Positions 7,318-17,310 of a stretch of 44,262 nucleotides of DNA are shown here, piece by piece (positions within the stretch are counted from its first letter, which is position 1; each line of letters starts with the position of its first letter). Source of the DNA: Rhodoferax sp. (GTDB lineage: Bacteria; Pseudomonadota; Gammaproteobacteria; Burkholderiales; Burkholderiaceae_C). A program made the translations under genes and the position numbers. Below the pieces are notes generated by a model. That model ran no database searches. It was not told where the DNA came from and saw only the letters and a list, made by a program, of their open reading frames with translations. The DNA lies in the NCBI RefSeq assembly GCF_025356155.1, contig NZ_JANXUQ010000302.1, forward strand, positions 1 to 44,262, written 5' to 3'.

Positions 7318-8232
7318 CTAAGCCTTGCGGGCGGCAGAGCGGCGGATGGCCTCGTTGATTTCGGCAATGGAACGTTCGATGGCCGCGTCGTCCAGATCGT
7401 CTACCCCGGAATCCAGCCAGCCAGCTTGTACGGTGGATGCGAACACGCCGTCGTCGATGGAATCGGTGGATATGCTGCCGCGTGTGGACTCGAAAGAGTC
7501 GGGTGTTTCCCACTCCATGGCGATCACGGTCACGTTGTCACTGTGGGCTCCTGCCTTGATCAACGCACGCTCCACCAGCTCGGGCGCGGCCGTGCCGACC
7601 GGCTTCTGGCCCAGCTGGTAGACGATGTCGGCATCGTCCAGACTGCCCCACAGGCCGTCGGAGCACAGCAGAATGCGGTCGCCCTGCTGCAGCGGTACCG
7701 GGCCGGTCACATCAAAAACGGGTTTGGTCGGCGAGCCCAGGCAGGTGTAGAGCACGTTGCGGTTGAACTTGTCGGGCAGCGGCACATCGGGCTTGGCGTC
7801 CTGGTGCTGCTCGATGTACGAATGGTCGCGGGTGCGGGCCAGCAGTTCGCCGTGGCGTACAAAGTACAGCCGCGAATCGCCGCAGTGCACCCAGTGGGCC
7901 GTGCCGCCTTGCACAATACACGCCACCAGCGTAGTGCGCGGCGTGTCCATCAAATGCTTTTCAGCGGCATAGCGCAGGATCTGACGGTGTGCGGCCATGA
8001 TGGCCGAGGTGAAAAAGGCCTTGGGGTCTTCGATCTCGGGCTTGGCTTCCTTCTGGTACAGCGCCGAGATCGCTTGCAGCACCATCTGGGCGGCGACTTC
8101 GCCCTCGGGGTGGCCACCCATGCCGTCGGCCAGCAAAAAGAGGCCCGATGTCTTGGTATAGCAATACCCCATGCGGTCTTCGTTCTTTTCGCGACCGCCT
8201 TTGCGGCTGATCTGGAATACAGAGAATTTCAT
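7318..8232 (-). CDS. PP2C-family serine/threonine protein phosphatase
   Basis: This 304-residue protein is a metal-dependent PPM/PP2C phosphatase. Motifs in order are KNEDRMGY (metal Asp), LLADGMGGHPEGEVAA (the ADGMGGH signature), TTLVACIV, VHCGDSRLY, RDHSYIEQ, LLCSDGLWGSLDD and HSDNVTVIAM with the last metal Asp. The roughly 60 residues after DNVTV are acidic and of no recognised fold. The gene lies downstream of a Ser/Thr kinase on the same strand, so the two probably set opposing phosphorylation of shared targets. The start at 8232 is preceded by GAAGG about eight bases upstream, which belongs to the 81-bp tandem repeat. Confidence 0.93.
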   Translation of the reverse strand: MKFSVFQISRKGGREKNEDRMGYCYTKTSGLFLLADGMGGHPEGEVAAQMVLQAISALYQKEAKPEIEDPKAFFTSAIMAAHRQILRYAAEKHLMDTPRTTLVACIVQGGTAHWVHCGDSRLYFVRHGELLARTRDHSYIEQHQDAKPDVPLPDKFNRNVLYTCLGSPTKPVFDVTGPVPLQQGDRILLCSDGLWGSLDDADIVYQLGQKPVGTAAPELVERALIKAGAHSDNVTVIAMEWETPDSFESTRGSISTDSIDDGVFASTVQAGWLDSGVDDLDDAAIERSIAEINEAIRRSAARKA

Positions 8233-8235
8233 ATC

Positions 8236-8397
8236 GACCTTCGCAGAGCCGCCTCGAGGAGGTCGACGCCCCCTCGGGGGGCAGGGAGCAACGCGAGCGT
8301 GGGGGCATGCATTTCGGACCTTCGCAGAGCCGCCTCAAGGAGGTCGACGCCCCCTTGGGGGGCAGGGAGCATTGTGACCGTGGGGGTTTTCATTTTG
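8236..8397. repeat. two tandem 81-bp repeats between kinase and phosphatase genes
   Basis: The units begin at 8236 and 8317 with GACCTTCGCAGAGCCGCCTC and continue through GGAGGTCGACGCCCCC and GGGGGGCAGGGAGC to GTGGGGG. They differ at a few positions. Each contains a C-run/G-run palindrome. The kinase stop codon (complement of 8390-8392) lies in the outer unit, and the phosphatase ribosome-binding site lies at the inner edge of the other. Two copies in direct tandem suggest duplication of an intergenic element. Confidence 0.9.
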
Positions 8398-9397
8398 GTT
8401 TAACACCCACGTTAGAGACACCCAACACACTGCGCTTGGTGTCGGTCACCATGGTGTCAAACTGCATGCGTACTTTTTCGCCGACGCTCAGCTTGGTGTA
8501 GCGGCGTTCGCCCTCACGGCTCAACTCTTTTTGCAACGCAAAGACCGATTGCGGGCGGGACAAGGGATCGAGCGACATGCACCACTCGACGACCTCAATC
8601 AGGTTGTCGGAATAGACGCCGCGCAGCCGGGCCAGCGCGACGGCGATACGGTCTTTCTCCAGGCGCTGCGGCGCTTCGTTGGGCGGAAAACCCTGCATGC
8701 AGGCATAAATACAGGCGCCAATCGCGTAGATGTCGGTCCACGGGCCCATGGAGGCGTCGCGTCGGTACATCTCGGGGGCCGCAAAGCCGGGTGTGTACAT
8801 GGGGCGGATGAAGTTGCCCTCTTTGCTCAGCACTTCACGCGCAGCGCCAAAGTCGATCAGCACGGACTTGTTGTCGTCGGTGATGAAGATGTTGGCGGGC
8901 TTGATGTCCAGGTGCAGCATCTTGTGCTGGTGCACGATGCGCAGACCACGCAGGATTTCGTCGAACAGTGAGCGTATCGTCGATTCGCGGAAAACCTTGC
9001 TCTGCTTCAGGTCCCGCGCGGTGACGATGAAGTCCTGCAGGGCGGCGCCCTCCAGGTAGTTCATCACCATGTAGACGGTTTCGTTCTCGCGGAAGAAGTT
9101 CAGCACGCTGACCACCGAGGGGTGGGAGATTTGCGCCAGCGAGCGGCCTTCTTCAAAGAAGCTTTTCAGGCCCAGGCGGTACAGCGACAGCTTTTCGGGC
9201 TGCACCTGGGGCAACAGTTCACCCGGCGCGCGGGTGGCGAGCGACGATGGCAGGTATTCCTTGACGGCGACGCGCTGGCCATCGGCGTCCAGCGCCAGAT
9301 ACACCAATCCGAAGCCGCCAGCAGCCACTTTGCGAATGACGCGGTAGCCGCCGATGGTGGTATCAGGGGGTAGGGGTGCTGGTTTGACCTTCGACAT
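8390..9397 (-). CDS. Hanks-type serine/threonine protein kinase
   Basis: The protein has 335 residues with an almost complete eukaryotic-like kinase domain. It shows the glycine loop AAGGFGLVY, the VAVKEYLP lysine, HLDIKPANIF (catalytic loop with Asp and Asn), LIDFGAARE (DFG), an activation segment with YTPGFAAPEMY, and DIYAIGACIY. The catalytic loop has HLD where most kinases have HRD, marking the non-RD subgroup. No transmembrane segment or sensor domain is visible, so this is a soluble kinase. It is transcribed with the PP2C gene downstream and is divergent from yicC. The substrate is unknown. Confidence 0.93.
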   Translation of the reverse strand: MSKVKPAPLPPDTTIGGYRVIRKVAAGGFGLVYLALDADGQRVAVKEYLPSSLATRAPGELLPQVQPEKLSLYRLGLKSFFEEGRSLAQISHPSVVSVLNFFRENETVYMVMNYLEGAALQDFIVTARDLKQSKVFRESTIRSLFDEILRGLRIVHQHKMLHLDIKPANIFITDDNKSVLIDFGAAREVLSKEGNFIRPMYTPGFAAPEMYRRDASMGPWTDIYAIGACIYACMQGFPPNEAPQRLEKDRIAVALARLRGVYSDNLIEVVEWCMSLDPLSRPQSVFALQKELSREGERRYTKLSVGEKVRMQFDTMVTDTKRSVLGVSNVGVKPK

Positions 9398-9475
9398 AAA
9401 TTAAGAGTTACACGCCTGTCTGATACGTCTGAACCGGGTTATTCTCAGGGCCGTTTCATGAACCGAGAATACGCA

Positions 9476-10390
9476 ATGCCAGTTTATAGCATGACAGGTT
9501 ACGCCAGTGCGCAGCACAGCACAGGCGCCGCCACACCCGACGGTGAACCCAAAGCACCGGCCGGACAGCTGGGTCTGGAGATACGCTCGGTCAACAGCCG
9601 CTTTTTGGACCTGTCGTTCCGCTTGCCCGAAGATTTACGCCAGTTTGAGCCTGCACTGCGCGACTTGCTAGTGGGCGTACTCAAGCGTGGCAAGGTCGAG
9701 GTGCGCGCCTCTATCGAGATGCAGGCCGCTAGCAGCATCGCCGAACCCACCCCCCGCATGCTGCAGCGCCTCAACGCCGTACAGGACAACGTCAAGGCCT
9801 GGTTGCCCACCGCCACGCCGCTGAGCGTGGCCGACGTAATCCGCCTCTCCAGTGCCGAGCAGACCGGCTCCCACGATTGGGCGGCCGTGGTCGTGCCGCT
9901 GGCGGACAAGGCGCTCAAGGCTCTGCTGGATTCCCGCAAGCGTGAAGGCGCCCGCCTGTCCGCCATGCTGCTGGACCATTTGAGCCAACTTCGCGCCCTA
10001 GCCCAGCAGGCCGTGCCGCTCATCCCCCAGTTGGTGGAGCAAAACCGCCAGCGCTTCCTGGCCCGCTGGAAAGAAGCCATGGCCCTAACGGACGGCGCCA
10101 CGCTGCCCGAAGCGGCGCAAGACCGTGCACTGACCGAGGCCACGGCCTTTGCGATTCGCATCGACGTGGCCGAAGAAATCACCCGCCTGAGCTCCCACCT
10201 GGACGAAATCGAGCGCCTGATCAACAAGGGTGGCGAAATCGGCAAGCGGCTCGACTTTTTGATCCAGGAGTTGCACCGCGAGGCCAACACACTGGGTTCC
10301 AAGTCCGCGGCGCTGGAGTTAACCCACATTTCGGTGGATATGAAGGTGCTGATCGAGCAGATGCGCGAGCAGGTTCAGAACATAGAATAA
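9476..10390 (+). CDS. yicC: YicC family endoribonuclease-like protein
   Basis: The protein has 304 residues from ATG 9476. An ATG 18 bases upstream is possible but the family starts at xxSMTGYA, here MPVYSMTGYASA. Family landmarks are SVNSRFLDLSFRLPEDLR near the N-terminus and the conserved C-terminal block EEITRLSSHLDEIERLINKG followed by GKRLDFLIQELHREANTLGSK. YicC proteins are reported stress-related RNases acting with PNPase. It is followed after three bases by gmk, the usual partner. Confidence 0.92.
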   Translation: MPVYSMTGYASAQHSTGAATPDGEPKAPAGQLGLEIRSVNSRFLDLSFRLPEDLRQFEPALRDLLVGVLKRGKVEVRASIEMQAASSIAEPTPRMLQRLNAVQDNVKAWLPTATPLSVADVIRLSSAEQTGSHDWAAVVVPLADKALKALLDSRKREGARLSAMLLDHLSQLRALAQQAVPLIPQLVEQNRQRFLARWKEAMALTDGATLPEAAQDRALTEATAFAIRIDVAEEITRLSSHLDEIERLINKGGEIGKRLDFLIQELHREANTLGSKSAALELTHISVDMKVLIEQMREQVQNIE

Positions 10391-10393
10391 GGT

Positions 10394-11014
10394 ATGGACT
10401 ACCCCGGTAACCTCTTTGTCGTCGCTGCCCCCAGCGGGGCTGGTAAATCCAGCCTGGTGAAGGCCCTGCTCGAGCTGGACTCGCATGTGCAGCCCTCGGT
10501 ATCGCACACCACACGGCCACCCCGGGGCCAGGAAAAACATGGCCGCGAATACTTTTTCGTCTCCGAGCAGGAATTTGACGCCATGGTTGCCGCCAACGGC
10601 TTTGTCGAGTGGGCCCATGTGCACAACTACCGCTACGGCACCTCCAAGCGCGCCATCGAAGAACGCATGGCCCAAGGCGCCGATGTGATCCTGGAAATCG
10701 ACTACCAGGGCGCGATCCAGATCAAGAACATCTTCGCCAACGCCATCTCCATCTTCATCTTGCCGCCCAGTTGGGAAGAGTTGCGCTCACGGCTGGAACG
10801 CCGTGGCGAAGACGCAGCCGAGGTGATCGATATACGCATGAAAAACGCTGCGATTGAGGTCGCTCAGGCCGGGAAATTCGACTTCGTTATAATCAATGAG
10901 CTGTTTGACCGTGCGCTTTTCGATTTGAAGGCCATTGTTCACTCCCAGCGGCTCAAATTTGCAGCGCAGCGTCGTGCCAGAGCCGAAACATTCAAAGCGT
11001 TGCTTATCCCCTAG
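10394..11014 (+). CDS. gmk: guanylate kinase
   Basis: Guanylate kinase phosphorylates GMP to GDP. The protein has 206 residues with the P-loop [11 protein letters not shown] at about 12-22 and the GMP-binding region [35 protein letters not shown], then [14 protein letters not shown], and the lid [11 protein letters not shown] complete the family pattern. It is coupled to yicC (three-base gap) and followed by rpoZ after 16 bases. With spoT, this places GTP/ppGpp metabolism in one neighbourhood, as in many proteobacteria. Confidence 0.96.
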   Translation: MDYPGNLFVVAAPSGAGKSSLVKALLELDSHVQPSVSHTTRPPRGQEKHGREYFFVSEQEFDAMVAANGFVEWAHVHNYRYGTSKRAIEERMAQGADVILEIDYQGAIQIKNIFANAISIFILPPSWEELRSRLERRGEDAAEVIDIRMKNAAIEVAQAGKFDFVIINELFDRALFDLKAIVHSQRLKFAAQRRARAETFKALLIP

Positions 11015-11030
11015 TCCTTCGGAGAATTCC

Positions 11031-11234
11031 ATGGCCCGTATTACTGTAGAAGACTGCTTGGTGCAGATCCCCAACCGTTTCCAATTGGTGCTGGCTGCCA
11101 CATACCGCGCCCGCATGCTGAACCAGGGCCACACGCCCAAGATCGAGAGCAAGAACAAGGCTGGTGTCACTGCATTGCGCGAAATCGCTGCTGGCAAGAT
11201 CGGCATTGAAATGCTGAAAAAAGTCCCCCTCTGA
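11031..11234 (+). CDS. rpoZ: RNA polymerase omega subunit
   Basis: The protein has 67 residues, starting [20 protein letters not shown], the standard omega N-terminus, with the conserved AATYRARML and [17 protein letters not shown] blocks. Omega helps assemble beta' and forms part of the ppGpp site. The start is preceded by a good GGAG about seven bases upstream. A strong terminator follows at 11251. Confidence 0.96.
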   Translation: MARITVEDCLVQIPNRFQLVLAATYRARMLNQGHTPKIESKNKAGVTALREIAAGKIGIEMLKKVPL

Positions 11235-11250
11235 GCCTTGGCGCTCTGAC

Positions 11251-11278
11251 AAAAGCACCGCATGCGGTGCTTTTTTTT
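11251..11278 (+). terminator. rho-independent terminator after rpoZ
   Basis: A perfect 24-bp palindrome with half-site AAAAGCACCGCA (11251-11274) is followed by further T residues, making eight T in a row at 11271-11278. Its A-rich and T-rich ends make it plausible in both directions. It ends the yicC-gmk-rpoZ unit, so spoT needs its own promoter. Confidence 0.9.
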
Positions 11279-11332
11279 GGCCCATTGATGGCCAATGCGG
11301 CCAATGTTTTAACGGCACGCTACATTTACACC

Positions 11333-13639
11333 ATGGGCACCCCAGTCAAACCACCACCACGCAAAGACGCTCCTGCAGGGGGCCCTGAGGCCGCGCCCAC
11401 GCTAGGCCCGGCCGCAGCCAACGCCGCAGCCGCCAGTTTTGCCGGGCTGATCTCTAAGCTGGACTACCTGTCGCCCGAAGATCTGGAGAAGGTCCGCCAG
11501 GCGTATCGTTTTGCCGACGAGGCCCATCTGGGCCAGTTGCGCAACAACGGCGAACCCTATATCACCCACCCGATTGCCGTCGCCGCCCAGTGCGCGGAAT
11601 GGAAAATCGACGCCCAGGCTCTAATGGCGGCCCTGCTGCACGACTCACTGGAAGACTGCGGCGTCACCAAGACCGAGCTGATCGAGCGCTTTGGATCACC
11701 TGTGGCCGAGTTGGTCGATGGGCTGACCAAGCTTGACAAGCTGCAATTCAACACCCGGGAAGAAAACCAGGCCGAATCCTTCCGCAAAATGCTGCTGGCC
11801 ATGGCCCGCGATGTGCGCGTGATCCTGATCAAGCTGGCCGATCGCTCCCACAATATGCGCACGCTGGGCGACGTGCCTCGCAGCAAGTGGGGCCGCATCG
11901 CGTCCGAAACGCTGGAAATCTACGCCCCTATCGCCCACCGCCTGGGCCTGAACCAGACCTACCGCGAGCTGCAGGACCTGTCGTTTCGCTACCTGCGGCC
12001 CTGGCGTTACACCACCTTGGCCAAGGCGGTCACCAAAGCCCGCAGCCGCCGCCGCGATTTGATCCAGAAGGTGGACAGGGAAGTGGAGGCCGCATTTGCC
12101 AGCGCTGGCCTTTCCGTGCGCATTTCAGGACGGGAGAAAACGCTGTATTCCATCTACAAGAAGATGGACAGCAAACACCTGAGCTTTGCGCAGGTAACCG
12201 ACATTTACGGCTTTCGGGTCATCGTACCGTCCGTTATCGACTGTTACACCGCGCTGGGCGTGCTGCACCAGTTGTACAAGCCGCTGCCGGGCAAATTCAA
12301 AGACCATATCGCCATTGCCAAGCTCAATGGCTACCAATCCCTGCACACCACGCTGGTGGGCCCGTCCGGCGTGAATGTCGAATTCCAGATGCGCACCGAG
12401 GCCATGCATGTGGTCGCCGAGTCCGGCGTGGCAGCGCACTGGTTGTACAAGGTCAACAAACCGGAAGACTCCGCATCAGACCGGCTGGGTACCAAATGGC
12501 TTCAGTCCCTGCTGGACATCCAGGACGAGACCCGGGACGCCGGCGAGTTCTGGGACCATGTTAAGGTTGATCTCTTCCCTGACGCGGTGTACGTCTTCAC
12601 GCCCAAGAGCCAGATCATGGCGATGCCACGGGGCGCAACCATTGTCGACTTTGCTTACTCAATTCACAGCAACGTCGGCGATCGTACAGTATCAGCGCGC
12701 ATCAATGGCGAACAAGTTCCGCTGCGCACCGAGCTCAAAAACGGTGACGTGGTCGAGGTATTGACCGAGCCCTCGGCCACACCCAATCCGGCCTGGCTGG
12801 GTTTTGTGCGCACCGGACGTGCGCGCTCCAAGATTCGCCACCACCTGAAGACCATGGCGCATACCGAGTCGGAGGAATTGGGTGAAAAATTGCTGTTGCA
12901 GGCCCTGCGCGCCGAAGGCATAGACCGCTTTCCGAATGTGGAGCTGGACCCCACTTACGAACCCATCTGGGACAAGTTGTTGCGCTTTACCGGCAGCAAG
13001 AACCGTGAAGAGCTGTTAACCGACATCGGACTGGGCAAGCGTATCGCCCATATCGTGGCCAAACGCCTGGTGCATTTGCTCGTCGACAGCGGGCAAAAGC
13101 CGGACGCCCTACTATTGACCCGCGAACGCTTTACCGCCCATGAGTCCACATCCCAAGGCTCGATCACATTGGACGGCAGCGAAAACGCGTCGGTGCAGTT
13201 TGCAAGCTGCTGTAGGCCTATACCCGGAGACGACATCGTGGGCTACCTGGGGCGTGGCGAAGGCTTGGTCGTGCATGTGCATGACTGCCAGGTGGCCAAA
13301 AAGCTGTTGTACAAGGACAGCGAGCGTTTCATCAACGTGGACTGGTCGGACGAACCGGTGCGCCCCTTCGAGACCGGCATCATGGTCACCGCCAAAAACG
13401 GCAAGGGCGTGCTGGCCAAGGTGGCCGCCGCGCTGGCCGCCGCCGAGGCCGACATCGTGCACATCGACATGGGCAGCGAAGGTGCGCAGGAAGACGTGGA
13501 CTTCCGCTTTGTGGTCGGTGTGCGCGACACGGCGCATCTGGCCTTGGTGCTGCGCAACCTGAGCCGGACGGCGTCGGTCATGCGGGCAGAGCGCCGCAAG
13601 GTGGCGATGCCAAGCTATACGGGCGGGGGTTCTAGCTGA
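11333..13639 (+). CDS. spoT: bifunctional (p)ppGpp synthetase/hydrolase (SpoT/Rel)
   Basis: The protein has 768 residues from ATG 11333. The open frame extends to 11267 but that part overlaps the rpoZ terminator. The HD hydrolase domain is intact (THP at 78-80, HDSLED at 103-108, IKLADRSHNMRTL). The synthetase domain has GREKTLYSIYKKM, DIYGFRVIV and PGKFKDHIA, where KxKD stands in place of RxKD and is close to the Rel/SpoT form, unlike the acidic ExDD of monofunctional RelA. These are followed by NGYQSLHTT and EFQMRTEAMH. TGS (VYVFTPKSQIMAMPRGATIV), the Cys-containing FASCCRPIPGDDIVGYL and a C-terminal ACT domain follow. No clear ribosome-binding site precedes the start. It overlaps the end of greB by eight bases. 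Confidence 0.94.
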   Translation: MGTPVKPPPRKDAPAGGPEAAPTLGPAAANAAAASFAGLISKLDYLSPEDLEKVRQAYRFADEAHLGQLRNNGEPYITHPIAVAAQCAEWKIDAQALMAALLHDSLEDCGVTKTELIERFGSPVAELVDGLTKLDKLQFNTREENQAESFRKMLLAMARDVRVILIKLADRSHNMRTLGDVPRSKWGRIASETLEIYAPIAHRLGLNQTYRELQDLSFRYLRPWRYTTLAKAVTKARSRRRDLIQKVDREVEAAFASAGLSVRISGREKTLYSIYKKMDSKHLSFAQVTDIYGFRVIVPSVIDCYTALGVLHQLYKPLPGKFKDHIAIAKLNGYQSLHTTLVGPSGVNVEFQMRTEAMHVVAESGVAAHWLYKVNKPEDSASDRLGTKWLQSLLDIQDETRDAGEFWDHVKVDLFPDAVYVFTPKSQIMAMPRGATIVDFAYSIHSNVGDRTVSARINGEQVPLRTELKNGDVVEVLTEPSATPNPAWLGFVRTGRARSKIRHHLKTMAHTESEELGEKLLLQALRAEGIDRFPNVELDPTYEPIWDKLLRFTGSKNREELLTDIGLGKRIAHIVAKRLVHLLVDSGQKPDALLLTRERFTAHESTSQGSITLDGSENASVQFASCCRPIPGDDIVGYLGRGEGLVVHVHDCQVAKKLLYKDSERFINVDWSDEPVRPFETGIMVTAKNGKGVLAKVAAALAAAEADIVHIDMGSEGAQEDVDFRFVVGVRDTAHLALVLRNLSRTASVMRAERRKVAMPSYTGGGSS

Positions 13640-14198
13640 GCTCGGACGCCGGGTAGGTGACCTTCAGCACCTCAATCTCTTCCACTTTGCCCGGCATCAC
13701 CAGCTTGAGCAGATCGCCCGTATGGGCCTTGAGCAGCGTGCGTGCTATCGGTGAAATCCAACTGACCTCGCCCGTTGCGCTATTGGCCTCGTCAATGCCC
13801 ATGATGGTGACGGTGCGCTCGGCACCTGCTTCATCGGCATAGGTCACGGTCGCGCCAAAGAAAATTTGGTCGTTGCCGTGGTGCAAGGATGGATTGGTCA
13901 CTTCGGCAATTTCCAGGCGCTTGGTCAGGAAGCGGATGCGGCGGTCAATCTCGCGCAGACGCTTTTTGCCATACAGGTAGTCACCGTTCTCGGAACGGTC
14001 GCCATTGCTGGCCGCCCAAAAAACGGCTTCGACGATCTTGGGGCGCTCGTTGTCCATCAGGTCCAGCCATTCGTTGCGCAGCGCGGCGTAACCTTTGGGC
14101 GTGATGTAGTTCTTGCCGCCGCCGGGGATTGGGGGCAATTGCAGATCCTCGTCATCATCATCTGCGTTGTCCGACTCTTTGGTGAAAGCCTTGCTCAT
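13632..14198 (-). CDS. greB: transcription elongation factor GreB
   Basis: GreB rescues backtracked RNA polymerase by stimulating transcript cleavage. The protein has 188 residues from ATG 14198 (MSKAFTKESDNADDDDED). The open frame continues upstream through tRNA-Arg and is not credible there. The coiled-coil domain has YITPKGYAALRNEWLDL, GDRSENGDYLYGKKRLREID (the acidic tip Asp/Glu) and RIRFLTKRLE. The C-terminal FKBP-like half has FFGATVTYADE and EVSWISPIARTLLKA. The acidic N-terminal extension before the first domain is longer than in E. coli GreB. Confidence 0.93.
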   Translation of the reverse strand: MSKAFTKESDNADDDDEDLQLPPIPGGGKNYITPKGYAALRNEWLDLMDNERPKIVEAVFWAASNGDRSENGDYLYGKKRLREIDRRIRFLTKRLEIAEVTNPSLHHGNDQIFFGATVTYADEAGAERTVTIMGIDEANSATGEVSWISPIARTLLKAHTGDLLKLVMPGKVEEIEVLKVTYPASELS

Positions 14199-14254
14199 GG
14201 GCAACCCGTGAATACGGCCCACAACGGGGCCGAGGTGAACAACATCTGGATATG

Positions 14255-14286
14255 AAAAAGCCCTGAAACATTGCTGTTTCAGGGCT
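14255..14286 (-). terminator. terminator downstream of tRNA-Arg
   Basis: The stem AGCCCTGAAACA (14275-14286 read on the - strand) pairs perfectly with TGTTTCAGGGCT across a four-base loop and is followed by TTTTT on the - strand. It lies ten bases past the encoded CCA of tRNA-Arg and 56 bases before the greB start. It therefore ends the tRNA transcript and isolates greB. Confidence 0.88.
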
Positions 14287-14296
14287 ATCCATTTTT

Positions 14297-14373
14297 TGGT
14301 GCGGCTGGCAGGAATTGAACCCACGACCCCTTGGTTCGTAGCCAAGTACTCTATCCAACTGAGCTACAGCCGC
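14297..14373 (-). tRNA. tRNA-Arg (anticodon ACG)
   Basis: A 77-nt cloverleaf on the - strand including encoded CCA. The acceptor stem is GCGGCTG/CAGCCGC, the D-arm TAGCTCAGTTGGATAGAG, and the anticodon loop CTACGAA gives ACG. The T-arm contains GGTTCAATTCC. The ACG anticodon is normally edited to ICG and reads CGU/CGC/CGA. Confidence 0.97.
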
Positions 14374-14383
14374 TAAGCAAAAA

Positions 14384-14389
14384 ATTATA
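14384..14389 (-). promoter_or_regulatory. probable -10 element of the tRNA-Arg promoter
   Basis: A consensus TATAAT on the - strand ends 10 bases before the mature 5' end of tRNA-Arg, a typical spacing for a tRNA promoter. No good -35 box is seen at 16-18 bp, and the upstream sequence runs into the 3' end of the BKACE gene. Confidence 0.5.
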
Positions 14390-14410
14390 GCACAGGTTTT
14401 TGGGCCGCTA

Positions 14411-15283
14411 TCAGGCTCTCAAACCCAGCATTGCACGCGCCTCTTGTGGGCTGGCAATCGCCCGCCCTGCCCGCTGGGCGCATTGGGCCAATTCGGCGAT
14501 CAACGCGCCGTTGCCGCTGGCCCTCTCGCCATTGGGCAAATAAAAGGTGTCTTCCAGCCCGGTGCGCAGCATGCCGCCCAGGTCGGCGGTCTTCTGGTGC
14601 ACGGGCCAGATCTCGGCGCGGCCAATCAGCGTGGCCTGCCACACGCTGTTGGGCGCCATCCACTGGGGCAACAGCGCGAGCAGGTCCGCATCGCAGGGCA
14701 TGCCGGATGCCACGCCCATGACCAAGTTGTATTCCGCCCGGCCCATCTCGGGCTTGAGCATGCCGGACTTGATGTACATCCCCACCGAGCGCACGATGCC
14801 CACATCAAAGCACTCAAACTCGGGGTGGGTGCCGCACTCGCCCATCACATCCAGAAACTGCTGGACCTTGGCCACCGGGTTATCGAACACCATGGGCGGC
14901 CAGGCCCATTGGCCGTCTTCCTTGATTTTCAAGTAGTTCAGACTGCCGGCATTGCAGGCGGCGATCTCGGGCTTGACGCGGCGTATGCAGGCCAACGGAC
15001 CGGAGATGTCTTTGCCCACCACACCCGTCGTCAGGTTGATGATGACGCCGGGACAGGCCTCGCGGATGGCATCCGTAACGGAAGCCATGACCTCTGGGTC
15101 CCACGACGGCAGATGGCCCATGCCCTCATCCTGGTTACGCACGTGCACGTGCATGACAGAAGCACCGGCGTTGAAGGCATCGCGCGCCTCGGCCGCCATC
15201 TGCGCCGGTGTGACGGGCACGGGGTGTTGCTTGGGGTTGGTCAGCACGCCGGTCAGCGCGCAGGTCAGTATGGCTTTTTCCAT
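14411..15283 (-). CDS. BKACE-type enzyme (DUF849, 3-keto-5-aminohexanoate cleavage family)
   Basis: Family members cleave a beta-keto acid with acetyl-CoA to give acetoacetate and a new CoA ester, using a zinc ion. The protein has 290 residues. The N-terminal KAILTCALTGVLTNP matches the family start, and MHVHVRN (His45, His47) is the expected metal HxH motif. INLTTG and the substrate-side TGLEDTFYLPNGERASGN are also family segments. It is the last gene of the acyl-CoA operon, eight bases after the biotin carboxylase subunit. There an HMG-CoA-lyase-like enzyme would normally be expected, so it may do the final cleavage. The exact substrate cannot be read from sequence. Confidence 0.85.
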   Translation of the reverse strand: MEKAILTCALTGVLTNPKQHPVPVTPAQMAAEARDAFNAGASVMHVHVRNQDEGMGHLPSWDPEVMASVTDAIREACPGVIINLTTGVVGKDISGPLACIRRVKPEIAACNAGSLNYLKIKEDGQWAWPPMVFDNPVAKVQQFLDVMGECGTHPEFECFDVGIVRSVGMYIKSGMLKPEMGRAEYNLVMGVASGMPCDADLLALLPQWMAPNSVWQATLIGRAEIWPVHQKTADLGGMLRTGLEDTFYLPNGERASGNGALIAELAQCAQRAGRAIASPQEARAMLGLRA

Positions 15284-15291
15284 TTCATCTC

Positions 15292-17306
<2,015 letters not shown>

Positions 17307-17310
<4 letters not shown>

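Noticed and set aside
8236..8397. CRISPR-like array
   Set aside because: Only two contiguous copies of about 81 bp with no spacers; no cas gene in the window.
10889..10894. TATAAT inside gmk as an rpoZ promoter
   Set aside because: No acceptable -35 lies at 16-18 bp and rpoZ follows gmk by 16 bases, so cotranscription is the simpler reading.
11267..11332. Longer spoT start at 11267
   Set aside because: It lies inside the rpoZ terminator and its T-run; the codons up to 11332 do not resemble the family start.
14199..14345. N-terminal extension of greB through the tRNA-Arg region
   Set aside because: The open frame continues into the tRNA and its terminator. GreB proteins begin near MSKAF, so ATG 14198 is used.
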